From the NCBI GenBank assembly GCA_950022655.1, contig OX465583.1, positions 8,801,779 to 8,865,778 of the forward strand: a stretch of DNA of 64,000 nt. The letters are read 5' to 3'. The notes beneath the pieces were generated by a model, which worked only from the letters and a program-made list of their open reading frames with translations, was not told where the DNA came from and did no database searches. Source of the stretch: Alentia gelatinosa. Lineage: Eukaryota; Annelida; Polychaeta; Phyllodocida; Polynoidae. Both the position numbers and the translations under genes were made by a program. Positions 1 to 12,428 of the stretch are shown here, piece by piece (within the stretch, counting starts at the first letter, position 1; every line of letters starts with the position of its first letter).

Positions 1-500
1 AATTCCTGACAGATGATGGCAGAACTAGCAATCACCCTGTGCCCGATAGGGTACAGAGCCATTGTTAGTTCATGAATCAGTCACTAGGTGCCTGACAGTA
101 TAGGTCCACTATTCGGTGGACAGTTCCTCTACTGTGGATTTTTGTTCATACGAAATTCAACTGACTTGATTCAAATTTTACAATGCCTCCTTTGTCTCTT
201 TACACCCATCTTCAGATGACCTAAAAATGAAACCCAGGATATATTTGTTTTCACATAAGAGGCTCTATACAAATATGTGTGAAAGGCAAGAATTGTGACA
301 GTGGCCTATTATCATTCACTTAGTTATTGCGCTTCCAGTAGTGGAGAACACCTACTTTTTTAGTGAAGAACAAATACTCAGGGCCAAAATGGCAGTCCCC
401 AGGGAACATTACCTATCTGCCTTATAGGGCACAGAGTAATTGCTAGTTCTGCCATCATTCCGCCATCATTCGCTAGTAAATTGAAAGATAGCACCACTGT
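1..500. other. No gene recognised
   Basis: Mixed sequence without a convincing ORF. Pieces around 400-480 (cacagagtaattgctagttc, then GCCATCATTCGC) recur at 37440-37500 and 37880-37920, so the stretch belongs at least partly to a dispersed repeat family. Confidence 0.5.
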
Positions 501-1090
501 AGTCGAGAGGCAATCATTGTCATCAGTTGTTATAGCCTATAGATAATATAAAGACAAGGCCAAAATTCCTCCATGGCAAGCCCCCAAAATATTTTGGATA
601 AAATCCGTTGATAATTGGACCCGCTACCTGGTGTTTCGGATGGCGTCAGGGGGCAAGATGGCTGCTTCCATAGCACAATAGCTATGTGCCCTATAGGCAG
701 TATGAATGCTGACACCACTGCCAGGTGTATCAAGGTGGTTGCCTCCAGAACACAATAGCTATGTGCCCTAAAGGCAGTGTGAATGCTGACACCACTGTCA
801 GGTGTATTAAGATGGCCGCCTCTATTACACAATAGCTATGTTCCCTATAGGCAGTGTGAATGCCCACCCCACTGTCAGGTGTATCAAGGTGGCCGCCTCC
901 ATAACACACTAGCTATGTTCCATATAGGCAGTATGAATGCTGACACCACTGTCAGGTGTATCAAGGTGGCCGCCTCCATAGCACAATAGCTATGTTCCAT
1001 ATAGGCAGTATGAATGCTGACACCACTGTCAGGTGTATCAAGGTGGCTGCATCCATAGCACAATAGCTATGTGCCCTATAGACTACTGAC
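500..1090. repeat. Dispersed repeat with 77-bp tandem units
   Basis: The unit GCTGACACCACTGTCAGGTG...ATAGCTATGTTCCATATAGG repeats about five times between ~700 and ~1080 (for example 939 to 1016, period 77). The left flank (500-680, AAGACAAGGCCAAAATTCCT) recurs at 37960-38110, showing that the array grew inside one copy of a dispersed element. Confidence 0.8.
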
Positions 1091-1680
1091 TGAAGGGTAC
1101 TGCTGCTGCGGGTGAATAACAGCACTATTGCTGTGCATCATAAAGTGGAGGCCTGGCAACTAAATTGTGATGCAATTGCATGTGACCAATTGTTGGCACA
1201 CCTCTGAAGCTCACCGTTACCTTTCACAGATCAAAGAACGAGAGTGACCGGTGTAGATGCAAACAGATTTAACACCAGATGGCCTCGATGATGCCCTGTC
1301 CATGGCAGGTCCGCTGTGCTTTGTATAGGAGAGGCTCCCCGAGCTGTGCAGGCCAATGCGTGGGTCGCCCAGAGCCTCTGCGTATTCCCCACAGTGACAT
1401 AACGATAGCGGGATCACACGGAATCATGTTCAGTGGTGTACAGAGGTCGTTGACTATTGGGTGGAAGTGGACATTATCTCGGTGGATATTAGATCACTGT
1501 GCACTGATACGCTGCAGGTGTGTATCTGGAACAGGCATGATAACTGCAGGGATGTTAGAATTCAGGGAAATCCTGAAATTAGAAACCTCTGAAATTAGGG
1601 ATATTTATAAACACAGGAATATTGTCCTCACTATTTGAAAGCCTTGAAAGAGCCTATGTAGGTCAACCGTATATAATTTC
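1090..1680. other. Sequence without recognised gene
   Basis: Moderate GC content with short opposing ORFs of 66 and 119 codons that match no family I know and lack splice or start context. Parts near 1560-1620 (GAAATTAGGGATATTTATAA) recur loosely near 14700-14860. Confidence 0.4.

Positions 1681-1686
<6 letters not shown>

Positions 1687-1776
<90 letters not shown>
1687..1776. repeat. (ATT)n microsatellite
   Basis: About 30 uninterrupted ATT/TTA triplets. It appears as a run of Asn codons on the minus strand, which is an artefact. Confidence 0.95.
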
Positions 1777-1777
<1 letters not shown>

Positions 1778-1794
1778 TCTAGAACCCCATAACC

Positions 1795-2035
1795 CTGACT
1801 TCCCTGTAAATGTGGGCATTATTACTTTCATGATCTTCGGGGGTTTCCCTGACAAGCAGCCAATACAAAAAGTATGGATGAGAATTATGTTTTTCATGTT
1901 TTCTCAGTCTTTCTGAGTCAGTAAATTTCACATGCAAAATATTTCCACTTTGTTTCTCTCCCAAACTGACATCCCTGTAAAAATGACAGGTATCATGTTC
2001 CGCAAATCTCATTATTGGCCAAAGCATAGCATTTA
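1795..2035. repeat. Dispersed family F copy
   Basis: Contains TTTTCTCAGTCTTTCTGAG, AGTAAATTTCACATG and AACTGACATCCCTG, which recur at ~22860, ~27040, ~31990, ~46310, ~51080 and ~55570. It is joined on its left to a piece (CCCTGTAAATGTGGGCATTA) that recurs at 15115. Confidence 0.7.
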
Positions 2036-2239
2036 TTGTGTTTCAGTGTAGACCTATTTAAGGTGAAATCCATATTGATAGTCCGAATGTCATCAGAAAC
2101 AACCTACAAGGAATGAGTCGTTTCAGAGATCTGTATCGAGCTAATGTGAGCTGTTTTGGAAGCAGTGGTTGTATAGACACCTCTACTTTATTATAGGGTA
2201 AATCCCCCAAATCCCAAACAAGTGTAGTCTGTGGGACGG

Positions 2240-2385
2240 GCGGGTCTGCGTTTGGGATGGGCTGGGTGTCAGTGGGTGTGGTCTGGGTGTCAGTGGGGGT
2301 GTTCTGGGTGTCAGTGGGTGTGGTCTGGGTGTCAGTTGGTGTGGTCTGGGTGTCAGTTGGTGTAGCCTGGTAGTCAGCAGGTGTA
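2240..2385. repeat. Minisatellite, GGTGTGGTCTGGGTGTCAGT units
   Basis: About seven units of ~21 bp (TGGTCTGGGTGTCAGTTGGTG and variants). It precedes a short block (2386-2445) made of the 37-bp unit that dominates 5275-6030. Confidence 0.85.
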
Positions 2386-2444
2386 CCAATAGTCCCCACC
2401 CTCACACTCCCCACTCTCACACTCCACTCAGTAACCACCAATAG

Positions 2445-3115
2445 TGGCAGCTGGGTGGCAGTAGGTGTGGGCTGGGTGGCAGTAAGTGGCAGTAGGTGTG
2501 GGCTAGGTGGCAGTAGGTGTTGGCTGGGTGGCAGTAGGTGGCAGTAGGTGTTGGCTGGGTGGCAGTAGGTGACAGTAGGTGTTGGCTGGGTGGCAGTAAA
2601 TGGGAGTAGGTGTGGGCTGGGTGGCAGTAAGTGGCAGTAGGTGTGGGCTGGGTGGCAGTAGGTGTGGGCTGGGTGGCAATAGGTGTTGGCTGGGTGGCAG
2701 TAGGTGTTGACTGGGTGGCAGTAGGTGTGGGGTGGGTGGCAGTAAGTGGCAGTAGGTGTGGGCTGGGTGGCAGTAAGTGGCAGTAGGTGTGGGCTAGGTG
2801 ACAGTAGGTGTTGGCTGGGTGGCAGTAGGTGACAGTAGGTGTTGGCTGGGTGGCAGTAAGTGGCAGTAGGTGTGGGCTGGGTGGCAGTAGGTGTTGGCTG
2901 GGTGGCAATAGGTGTTGGCTGGGTGGCAGTAGGTGTTGACTGGGTGGCAGTAGGTGTGGGCTGGGTGGCAGTAGGTGTGGGCTGGGTGGCAGTAGGTGTG
3001 GGCTGGGTGGCAGTAAGTGGCAGTAGGTGTGGGCTGGGTGGCAGTAGGTGTGGGCTGGGTGGCAGTAAGTGGCAGTAGGTGTGGGCTGGGTGGCAGTAAG
3101 TGGCAGTAGGGGTGG
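2445..3115. repeat. 21-bp minisatellite, GGCTGGGTGGCAGTAGGTGT
   Basis: About 30 units of GGCTGGGTGGCAGTAGGTGTG with GCAGTAAGTG variants. Strong G bias on the + strand. The 163-codon minus frame through it is a product of the 21-bp period. Confidence 0.95.
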
Positions 3116-3119
3116 GCCT

Positions 3120-5095
3120 GTTGTCAGTAGGTGAGTGTCAGGGAGGGACAGACCGGGTTTCAGTAGCTGTGTGTCAGGGACAGACCAGGTTTCAGTAGCT
3201 GTGTGTCAGGGAGGGACAGACCAGGTTTCAGTAGCTGTGTGTCAGGGACAGACCGGGTTTTAGTAGCTGTGTGTCAGGGACAGACCAGGTTTCAGTAGGT
3301 GAGTGTCAGGGACAGACCAGGTTTCAGTAGCTGTGTGTCAGGGACAGACCGGGTTTCAGTAGCTGTGTGTCAGGGACAGACCAGGTTTCAGTAGCTGTAT
3401 GTCAGGGACAGACCGGGTTTTAGTAGCTGTGTGTCAGGGACAGACCAGGTTTCAGTAGCTGTATGTCAGGGACAGACCGGGTTTCAGTAGCTGTGTGTCA
3501 GGGATAGACCGGGTTTCAGTAGCTGTGTGTTAGGGACAGACCGGGTTTCAGTAGCTGTGTGTCAGGGACAGACCGGGTTTCAGTAGGTGAGTGTCAGGGA
3601 CAGACCAGGTTTCAGTAGCTGTGTGTCAGGGACAGACCAGGTTTCAGTAGCTGTGTGTCAGGGACAGACCGGGTTTCAGTAGCTGTGTGTCAGGGACAGA
3701 CCAGGTTTCAGTAGGTGAGTGTCAGGGACAGACCAGGTTTCAGTAGCTGTGTGTCAGGGACAGACCAGGTTTCAGTAGCTGTGTGTCAGGGAGGGACAGA
3801 CCAGGTTTCAGTAGCTGTGTGTCAGGGACAGACCGTGTTTCAGTAGCTGTGTGTCAGGGACAGACCGGGTTTCAGTAGCTGTGTGTCAGGGACAGACCAG
3901 GTTTCAGTAGCTGTGTTTCAGGGACAGACCGGGTTTCAGTAGCTGTGTGTCAGGGACAGACCGGGTTTCAGTAGCTGTGTGTCAGGGACAGACCAGGTTT
4001 CAGTAGCTGTGTGTCAGGGAGGGACCAGGTTTCAGTAGGTGTGTGTCAGGGACAGACCAGGTTTCAGTAGCTGTGTGTCAGGGAGGGACCAGGTTTCAGT
4101 AGCTGTGTGTCAGGGACAGACCGGGTTTCAGTAGCTGTGTGTCAGGGACAGACCAGGTTTCAGTAGCTGTGTGTCAGGGACAGACCAGGTTTCAGTAGCT
4201 GTGTGTCAGGGACAGACCAGGTTTCAGTAGCTGTGTGTCAGGGACAGACCAGGTTTCAGTAGTAGTGTGTCAGGGACAGACCGGGTTTCAGTAGGTGTGT
4301 GTCAGGGACAGACCAGGTTTCAGTAGCTGTGTGTCAGAGACAGACCAGGTTTCAGTAGCTGTGTGTCAGGGACAGACCGGGTTTCAGTAGCTGTGTGTCA
4401 GGGACAGACCAGGTTTCAGTAGCTGTGTGTCAGGGACAGACTAGGTTTCAGTAGCTGTGTGGGGGACAGACCAGGTTTCAGTAGCTGTGTGGGGGACAGA
4501 CCAGGTTTCAGTAGCTGTGTGGGGGACAGACCAGGTTTCAGTAGCTGTGTGTCAGGGACAGACCGGGTTTTAGTAGCTGTGTGTCAGGGACAGACCAGGT
4601 TTCAGTAGCTGTGTGTCAGGGACAGACCAGGTTTCAGTAGGTGTGTGTCAGGGACAGACCGGGCTTCAGTAGGTGTGTGTCAGGGACAGACCAGGTTTCA
4701 GTAGCTGTGTGTCAGGGACAGACCAGGTTTTAGTAGCTGTGTGTCAGGGACAGACCAGGTTTCAGTAGCTGTGTGTCAGGGACAGACCAGGTTTCAGTAG
4801 CTGTGTGTCAGGGACAGACCAGGTTTTAGTAGCTGTGTGTCAGGGACAGACCAGGTTTCAGTAGCTGTGTGTCAGGGACAGACCAGGTTTCAGTAGCTGT
4901 GTGTCAGGGACAGACCAGGTTTTAGTAGCTGTGTGTCAGGGACAGACCAGGTTTCAGTAGCTGTGTGTCAGGGACAGACCAGGTTTCAGTAGCTGTGTGT
5001 CAGGGACAGACCAGGTTTCAGTAGATGTGTGTCAGGGAGGGACCAGGTTTCAGTAGCTGTGTGTGGGGGACAGACCAGGTTTCAGTAGCTGTGTA
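3120..5095. repeat. 32-bp minisatellite, about 60 copies
   Basis: The unit is CAGTAGCTGTGTGTCAGGGA followed by CAGACCAGGTTT, with CAGACCGGG and GGGGGACAGA variants and some GGGAGGGAC insertions. Units are contiguous with no unique spacers, so it is a tandem satellite and not a CRISPR. Confidence 0.97.
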
Positions 5096-5274
5096 TGTTG
5101 GAGATGTAGACGACGCCTGACCTGCTGGAGATGGTGGAGTAAATAATTGATGGCTATACGTCGGCAGGCAGGTGGTGCTGCTGAGGCTGAAGCTGCTGAG
5201 AACACAGCACCCTCATCTCCATGCAGCATGTGGCACCAAATATCAACTAAATATCAACCATCAGCGGTTAAATG

Positions 5275-6030
5275 CTGGCCACTCCCCACTCTCACAGTCC
5301 ACTCAGTAACCACCAATAGTCACACAGTCCACTCAGTGACCACCAATAGTTCCCACTCTCACAGCCCACTCAGTAACCACCAATAGTCTCCACTCTCACA
5401 GTCCACTCAGTAACCACCAATAGTCACACAGTCCACCCAGTAACCACCAATAGTCCCCACTCTCACACTCCACTCATTAACCTACAATAGTCCCCACTCT
5501 CACAGCCCAGTCAGTAACCACCAATAGTCCCCACTCTCACACTCCACTCAGTAACCACCAATAGTCACACAGTCCACTCAGTAACCACCAATAGTCCCCA
5601 CTCTCACAGCCCACTCAGTAACCACCAATAGTCCCCACTCTCACACTCCACTCAGTAACCACCAATAGTCACACAGTCCACTCAGTAACCACCAATAGTC
5701 CCCACTCTCACAGCCCACTCAGTAACCACCAATAGTCCCCACTCTCACAGTCCACTCAGTAACCACCAATAGTCCCCACTCTCACAGTCCACTCAGTAAC
5801 CACCAATAGTCCCCACTCTCACAGTCCACTCAGTAACCACCAATAGTCCCCACTCTCACACTCCACTCAGTAACCACCAATAGTCCCCACTCTCACAGTC
5901 CACTCAGTAACCACCAATAGTCCCCACTCTCACACTCCACTCAGTAATCACCAATAGTCACACACTCCACTCAGTAACCACCAATAGTCCCCACTCTCAC
6001 AGTCCACTCAGTAACCACCAATAGTTACCA
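5275..6030. repeat. 37-bp/30-bp minisatellite
   Basis: The unit is CCACTCAGTAACCACCAATA followed by GTCCCCACTCTCACAGT; shorter 30-bp units have GTCACACAG instead. About 22 copies. Stray units also occur at 2386-2445, before the 21-bp array. Confidence 0.96.
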
Positions 6031-6640
6031 CATAGATCCCATTTCATCCTACCCCTCTTATAAATCCCCATACACTTAACATGGTGCTACGCAATCATTC
6101 CATAAAATACTTATATGCCACGCCTGACATATGAAGTTTAAAACATGTGACAGGGTAGGATAGACTCTAAATATCACTCAACTTCATATGATTGTTTTCA
6201 TCCGTTTGTTGTCTTCCGCTACAGATATCACTCAGCTCTGCTTTGTGGTATCATTTCGCAAAGACAACTCGCGCCGTATAAACAATCATATGGAATTTCG
6301 TGATGTTTCATGATATTCTTCTTTAAAAGATATCAGTATGGGTGATGTTTGTGATCTGCGAGATGTTCACACAAGACGCTTCATGTCACTTTTATATTAT
6401 CACTTTGTATCATCCACAATGGTGTCTAAAATAAGTATCAATCTTATATATACTTTGTATCATTCACAATGGTGTCTGGAATAATCAGAAATCTTATATA
6501 TACACTTGATACTTCATGCTACAGATTGTCTTGTGATTTCGGCCATTGCTCTCTTGACGATATATCATATTCACCAACACTGTAGGCACGACATAGGCAA
6601 CGTGTACAAAGGTAGCATAACTTGATGGATCATTTTACTA
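6030..6640. other. AT-rich sequence, no gene seen
   Basis: Has a short direct duplication, TTATATATACTTTGTATCAT at ~6440 and a related copy just before and after (ACAATGGTGTCTRRAATAA). No ORF or splice-like exon recognised. Confidence 0.5.
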
Positions 6641-6664
6641 CTTGTTATACATTTTACACATGCC

Positions 6665-7475
6665 GTGCTATATGAGCTACTTTTCTCCTTCATTCCCAGC
6701 AGTGGTAGATTTACTGCTATATCAAAGGCCAATCCTTCTCATACCATGTCTATGTGGTGTGGTGTACAGCCACCTTTCTCCTTCACCTCCAGCAGTGGTA
6801 GACTTACTGCTATATCAAAAGCCAGTCCTTCTCATACCATGGCTATGTGGTGTGGTTTGCAGCCACCTTTCTCCTTCATCCCCAGCAGTGGTAGACTTAC
6901 TGCTATATCAAAGGCCAGTCCTTCTCATACCATGTCTATGTGGTGTGGTTTGCAGCCACCTTTCTCCTTCATCCCCAGCAGTGGTAGACTTACTGCTATA
7001 TCAAAGGCCAGTGCTTCTCATACCATGTCTATGTGGTGTGGTTTGCAGCCACTTTTCTCCTTCATCCCCAGCAGTGGTAGACTTACTGCTATATCAAAGG
7101 CCAGTCCTTCTCATACCATGTCTAAGTGGTATGGTGTACAGCCACCTTTCTCCTTCATCCCCAGCAGTGGTAGATTTACTGCTATATCAAAGGCCAATCC
7201 TTCTCATACCATGTCTATGTGGTGTGGTTTGCAGCTACCTTTCTCCTTCATCCCCAGCAGTGTTAGACTTACTGCTATATCAAATGCCTTACCATGTCTA
7301 TGTGGTTTTGTATGCAGCCACTTGTCTATGTGATGTGGGAAGAAAAAGAACTCTCACCTCGGTTAATGTGTTGGGGTGAGATTTCTACCTAAAATCATCT
7401 CATAGATTCGGTCAAACCCAAAGTAAGTCTAATAGAACATATCGGACGTTAAACTAAACAAACAAACCAAAATAC
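6665..7475 (+). mobile_element. SINE family 1 copy with 93-bp internal array (about 7 units)
   Basis: The central module TTTCTCCTTCATCCCCAGCA...CATACCATGTCTATGTGGTG is repeated about seven times with an exact 93-bp period (for example 6871 to 6964). The tail follows: CTCTCACCTCGGTTAATGTG, CATCTCATAGATTCG, then GGACGTTAAACTAAACAAAC. The tRNA-like head is missing or eroded here. Because 93 is a multiple of 3, two frames stay open (245 and 222 codons); they are not genes. Confidence 0.85.
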
Positions 7476-8505
7476 AGCTTCCTATGTTGAAATAGCGTGG
7501 GGTATTTACTTAACCGATTTGTATTAACCCCAAAAGTATCATGGACGAAAATAATAATTCCCCTTTCCTATTTTATCAGCTCACTGAGCTCAGTAGAAAC
7601 AGGATTTCTAAATAGACTTGGTAATTTTTTACACTCCAAAATAGGATCATATAACTTCATTCCATAACTCCCATAGATATATATGATATATTAATTTATG
7701 CCATTTACTTCTGATTAAAATGATTTTAGATTTTTATTTCAGAGAGACATTTGCTTGCTTTTAAGGGTTACAAATTTGATCGTCATTTGATATCGTTTCT
7801 TTTTCTATAGCATGGAGGTGGCACCAATTAAAGGATAAAGTATTCAACCATTGTAAGCAGAGTTTTTTGGCCCAGTCGTGAGTACGTGTGCTACACTTAG
7901 GGTGACTACTGTCACCACCGTGTTAACGAATTAATTCATTAATTAAGACGTGTGTTAATGTGTTCTTCTCATTAACACGTCTCACCTCGGTGGACCCCTC
8001 TTTCTAGTTTCTATTCCGAGCGTTTCATTGAATCTGACCAAGTGAACTTTTATTAACATTAACTTTAATATGTACTCTGAACATAGATACTGTTTTATAT
8101 ATAGATACTCTTTCGTGATATTTTGGTCTTAGAATTTTTAACCTTCTTTGTTAAGGCATAGGACAGAATAGATATTTCTTCTCCGGCAAGAGAAATTGTA
8201 CATATTACCTCTACAACTCTACAGACACTTGTGAGACACTAACTAAAGAGAAACTATTATAGGACGAGGCATAGACTGCACTGCGGCCGACGCTACCTTC
8301 AATTTGACCAGAATTCGATCTGATACCAGCTTGTTGCCATGTTATAAACGTAGCAACCATTGTGAAAAGAATCAACAATGTTGGGGAGCCCTGGAAACCG
8401 TGATGACTGTCTCCACATCCTCCAAACAGAGGTTTTGTTTGGAGGGAGAGTGTAAGAACTCGGCCATACCTGAAATTTGGATATGGACAGTAGAAAATAG
8501 TATTT
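7475..8505. other. AT-rich single-copy-looking sequence
   Basis: No gene recognised. A short inverted repeat lies near 7950-7985 (AAGACGTGTGTTAATGTG... CATTAACACGTCT). Confidence 0.45.
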
Positions 8506-8506
8506 T

Positions 8507-8965
8507 CTAAGGGCTGAAACTCAAAGTTTCGTCCGAATCAGACTCCTCGGGCGTCTTTGGGGCTAACAAGGTCTGGACAGTGTCTAGTTTAAGAAAGATA
8601 ACCATAAAAACTAAAGAGAAACTGGTCAGGGTTTGGTCTGTGTCCCCATATGCCATCGAGTTTGGAGTAAGCAGGAATTTGAACGAGGCGATCTTCTGAA
8701 GTGCACCGAACATGATGGTAATCAGGGACACAGACTAAACATATATGTGTCCGATATTATTTTTTATATAAAAAATATATATCTCTCTAGCACTTACGTG
8801 CGTGTCATTGAGATGAAAAAATTTTTCCCCCCCCCCCGATATTATCTTAGTCTGGACAAGTTATTCTGTTGATAGCCCATTGAGTACGAGTTACCGTACT
8901 CGCACGTCTGTTGGGTACGAGTTTCTAAGGTTAAGCCTATGGATGATTATACTAGGCTAAGATAA
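8507..8965. mobile_element. MITE-like family D copy
   Basis: Shares with 13040-13465 and 47680-47945 the blocks GCCCATTGAGTAYGAGTT, GTTAAGCCTATGG, AGGCTAAGATAAA and the GTTTGGTCTGTGTCCCCATA / CACAGACTAAAC pair. The internal arms can fold back. The minus 74-codon ORF is a shadow. Confidence 0.65.
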
Positions 8966-9104
8966 ATATCCGACTCCAGTGTATTATATCTTGGTAGAAG
9001 TAGGCTATTTCTTTGATTGTCTGTTAAGATATTTCCATATTAACATATACATATATGAATAACCTCCCTCTTGTTCATAACATCAATTGCCAGCCACACA
9101 ATAT

Positions 9105-9510
9105 CAGATTTTATTGTCCATCGTATACAAAGACCCCATTGAAAATGTATGGGCACTCAGAAAACCATGACCCATTGTATAAAACCTGTCGATGATACTA
9201 TAACTGTGGTATACGGATTCAAAACTGTGGTATACGGCCTCAAAGCCATGGTATACGGGGAAAAAGTCCCTTTAGGCTATAGAGCAAAGAAATAGTCCCT
9301 TTAATATGGCAATTACTGGGTTTAATTTATTCGAAAAGATGGATGCTAAATGCAACAAACGATAGTTCTGGGAATAGGCAGCTCTGTAAACCACTCGAGG
9401 TTGACGTCGTAATGCACTCGCTATCACTCGTGCATTACTACGTGTTCGCCTCGTGGTTTACAGCCGCCTGTCCACAAAACCATCGTTTATTGTCTATCTG
9501 AACTATAGGT
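9105..9510 (+). mobile_element. MITE-like family E copy with hairpin end
   Basis: Very similar to 48150-48610: CCGTATACCATGG-type blocks (GGTATACGGCCTCAAAGCCA), AGTCCCTTT, then a foldback CGAGGTTGACGTCGTAATGC ... GCATTACTACGTGTTCGCCTCG and CATCGTTTATTGTCTAT. Partial copies are at 14575-14665, 21640-21750 and, reversed, 39875-40085. Confidence 0.75.
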
Positions 9511-9648
9511 GACAGAATCTAGTTCATGTGCGTAAACTGAGGTGAACATGGACAAAATGGACATGTCTTGACGTGTGATTTAACGAAGGAACTGAGTGTG
9601 TCTTTGTGTGTATAGCCATCTGCAAAAAATAAAGAAAATTGTGTATAA

Positions 9649-10020
9649 GGCCACTCAAAAAAACAAACTTGTTTCTCATCACCAAGCCATGAAAAATATG
9701 ACGAGGGCGCATTTTGTTGTTGTTGCTATATCAAAGAGGGCAGACATACAGTAAAACCCTGCATAAGCGGACACCCTCTGATCTGGGCCAAAGTGGCTGC
9801 TTACATGGGGTGTCTGCTTACGCGAGGTTTCCTGATTTTTACTGGCTCTACATTTAATGCATCCCTGACATCAGGAGCTTTAATTTGGTACTAAATACAC
9901 ATACCTTTCATAATTTCTATCAAGGTTCATCTATTTACAAACAAAAAAAACAACAATCTTCTAAAATCGTTTTTTCTGATGCGCGCGGTGATGAGAAACA
10001 AGTTTTTTTTTTGAGTGGCC
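9649..10020. mobile_element. Harbinger-like MITE with ~33-bp TIRs and TAA target duplication
   Basis: The left end GGCCACTCAAAAAAACAAAC... and right end ...AGTTTTTTTTTTGAGTGGCC are inverted repeats over about 33 bp, continuing into TTGTTTCTCATCACC. It is flanked by TAA on both sides (9646-9648, 10021-10023). It is 372 bp with no coding capacity. A 3-bp TWA duplication is typical of PIF/Harbinger elements; the superfamily call is inference. Confidence 0.85.
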
Positions 10021-10099
10021 TAACTATTTGGAGCTGTGACTCAACATTGATACACTGTGGATAAGTGTATGACCTCTGACTTGCCGTTGGTACATGGTG

Positions 10100-10300
10100 A
10101 CAATCATCTTTTATCCCACCCCCGGTATTTTATTTCCCATGGACCTAACATTGGGAATTCATACTCAACACCCATAGAGTATTGTTAAAAAAAATACTCA
10201 ATGTGCGTTGACATCACAAAGGTTAGGCGATCAGCCAGTGATAGGGGTGAGATAAAATCTGAACCGCACTCGATCCATAGCCACTGAAAATACACCATTC
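10100..10300. repeat. Partial family C repeat
   Basis: Contains GACCTAACATTGGGAATTCATACTCAAC and AGGGGTGAGATAAA, hallmarks of the family C elements at 18660, 24715, 52385 and 53505. Confidence 0.5.
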
Positions 10301-12420
10301 ATTTTGATTTGCTACGTATCTCTCAGCATTGCCTTCTGAGATTACTCCGCAACCAAAACTCGTGGCGTAATTTCACTGGCTACGGATCTCGATGCAGTTC
10401 CTTAATATGTCATCTGCTCTATGGTACAAAGATATCTTCCCCCTGCTGCTGCTTCTACCCTTTCACTGTCCACCTTTTATGCTATTCTATTCTTCTGTTT
10501 ACTTCACTCCTATCATCATCCATGCACTGTAAGGATCCCGACAATTTAAATGTTTCAGAGAACTCCTCATTTGAGCTAATATCTATTGATTATTGCTAAA
10601 AGCTCGCCTTGAACACAAAGTGCACGGTGATGGAAATAATCATCCCAAATACCAAAGTAGTACTGATCAAAATTTATTCATAGGATTCTCTTTTAGATTT
10701 CCTCGAGAACCCGATTCGATATATTGAAGATAGCGCCATTTCTGCATTTCAACATCATTACATGTGTTTAGAGTTGCTTGATTTGACCAGGGGACCGTTG
10801 AATGATATTTTGTCGTCCGTGAGGCTGGACGATATGACATATCGAACAATGAACGACATCCTCGACGACCTTTTCCATTCTGGGTAGCATAAAACTTCAT
10901 GAATCAGCGCTATCGTCCGTACGAAATGTCGTACAATTGACCTATTGCCAAATGTTTATACATTATCTATATAAACGTTGATACACATCGAGCGATGCAG
11001 TGGTATTTTTGAGACAAACAGGTCGAGTGTTGCAGTCCCTCTAAATTAGTGCGAATGGTCAAACATTTTTTTAAACCGATTTGATTGTTAACAAATGATG
11101 AAATTTGGTATACATTTATCACATATGAATAGAATTCTCCGTTGAAAATATCTTTTGATTTGAATTAGATTTAGTGCATGAAAAACAAGTTTGACATCGG
11201 CTACGACAGCTCTAGCGGTGTCTTCTGGGACAACAAAAAATGGACGACGTTTTCAAAATGAACGATTTCTTATGCCACCCCAGCTACGACATTTCAGTTT
11301 CTCATATCGTCAAAAGCTCGTTCGCTGACGACATATTTTTTATGCTTCGTTATGTTACCAACGAGATTTGTACGATCGTTTTTTTAAATAGTAGAATTAT
11401 TATTCAACGGCCCTCAGATTCCATCAAGCGGGTTCCTTCAGATACCTGAGCCATCCTTATTTTGATATGACTTGTGTGCACTGCTGTTTGAAATGGCATA
11501 AAACCACAATAGAAGGCTGGCATGATGACTTTTGTTCCCCCTTCCCATCGCCTGTAACATGCCTTCTTCTATGCTTTTACCAACCTGCACACACGGTAGG
11601 CCTGTTATGTAAGTACAACATCTCTTATGCCAAGAACGGTTCCGTAATCAGTATAGGGAGCCAAAGTGAACCCGCTCCAACCACAGATAGCCGGTCACAA
11701 AATACCTTTTCCGGATATAGGCGCACAGTATTCTAACTATGTAGTTCGAGATTATATGTGTCATTCTCCAATCTTTTAGATCCATATTTTTCATAAACTT
11801 AACAACTGTCATCGTAGCTTCGAGACAGAGTTATTCAGAGACGATAGTAGTAAATAACACTTCGAAAGTAACAAACGAGACCCAAAACAAAAGTCTAGCC
11901 TCAAAGCCCCATAGGTTTAGCACTAAGCCTCGTTCTTACTGGCCAGCGGAAATGGTATTTTGTAAACAGGTATCTGTGGTTTCAGCGGGTTCACTTTGGC
12001 TCCCTATGCTTACCGACCAAAAAGATATAAGCCAATGGGAACCAGACAGGCATTCAGATCATTCTGTTACTTGTCTATCTTACCCCATTGCATATTCTTT
12101 CATTACCAGATCCCCAGTTTGTTGCCGTACAGATTTTTTTTGAATATTGTTAGATATATTTATGATTTGAGTGGAATCGCTTTGTTTAATTGCCCCCCAA
12201 TCGTGATCAGTGCGCACTCCAAACGACACGTCAATTTGGGTTTTATCTACACGGTTTGTCCACAAACTATGATTTGACAGCTATTTTAACACATCAGCAT
12301 TCTGTAGGAGAAGCAGTTTGATGGGTAGGCTGTAGGTTGTGTTGGTGACATGCCATGTTAGTTGGATTAACTACTAGATATCATAGGCAGCCTTTCCTTC
12401 AATAAAGCCCCTACTCTTCG
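10300..12420. other. About 2.1 kb with no recognised gene
   Basis: Upstream intron or flank of endophilin A. Small ORFs of 60-96 codons occur on both strands without similarity I recognise. Two stretches form a loose inverted pair: AACCCGCTCCAACCACAGATA near 11670 and GGTATCTGTGGTTTCAGCGG near 11970. Confidence 0.5.
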
Positions 12421-12428
12421 GTGCACCC

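Noticed and set aside
3120..5095. CRISPR-like 32-bp regular repeats
   Set aside because: Repeats are directly contiguous with no unique spacers, in a eukaryotic genome; it is a minisatellite.
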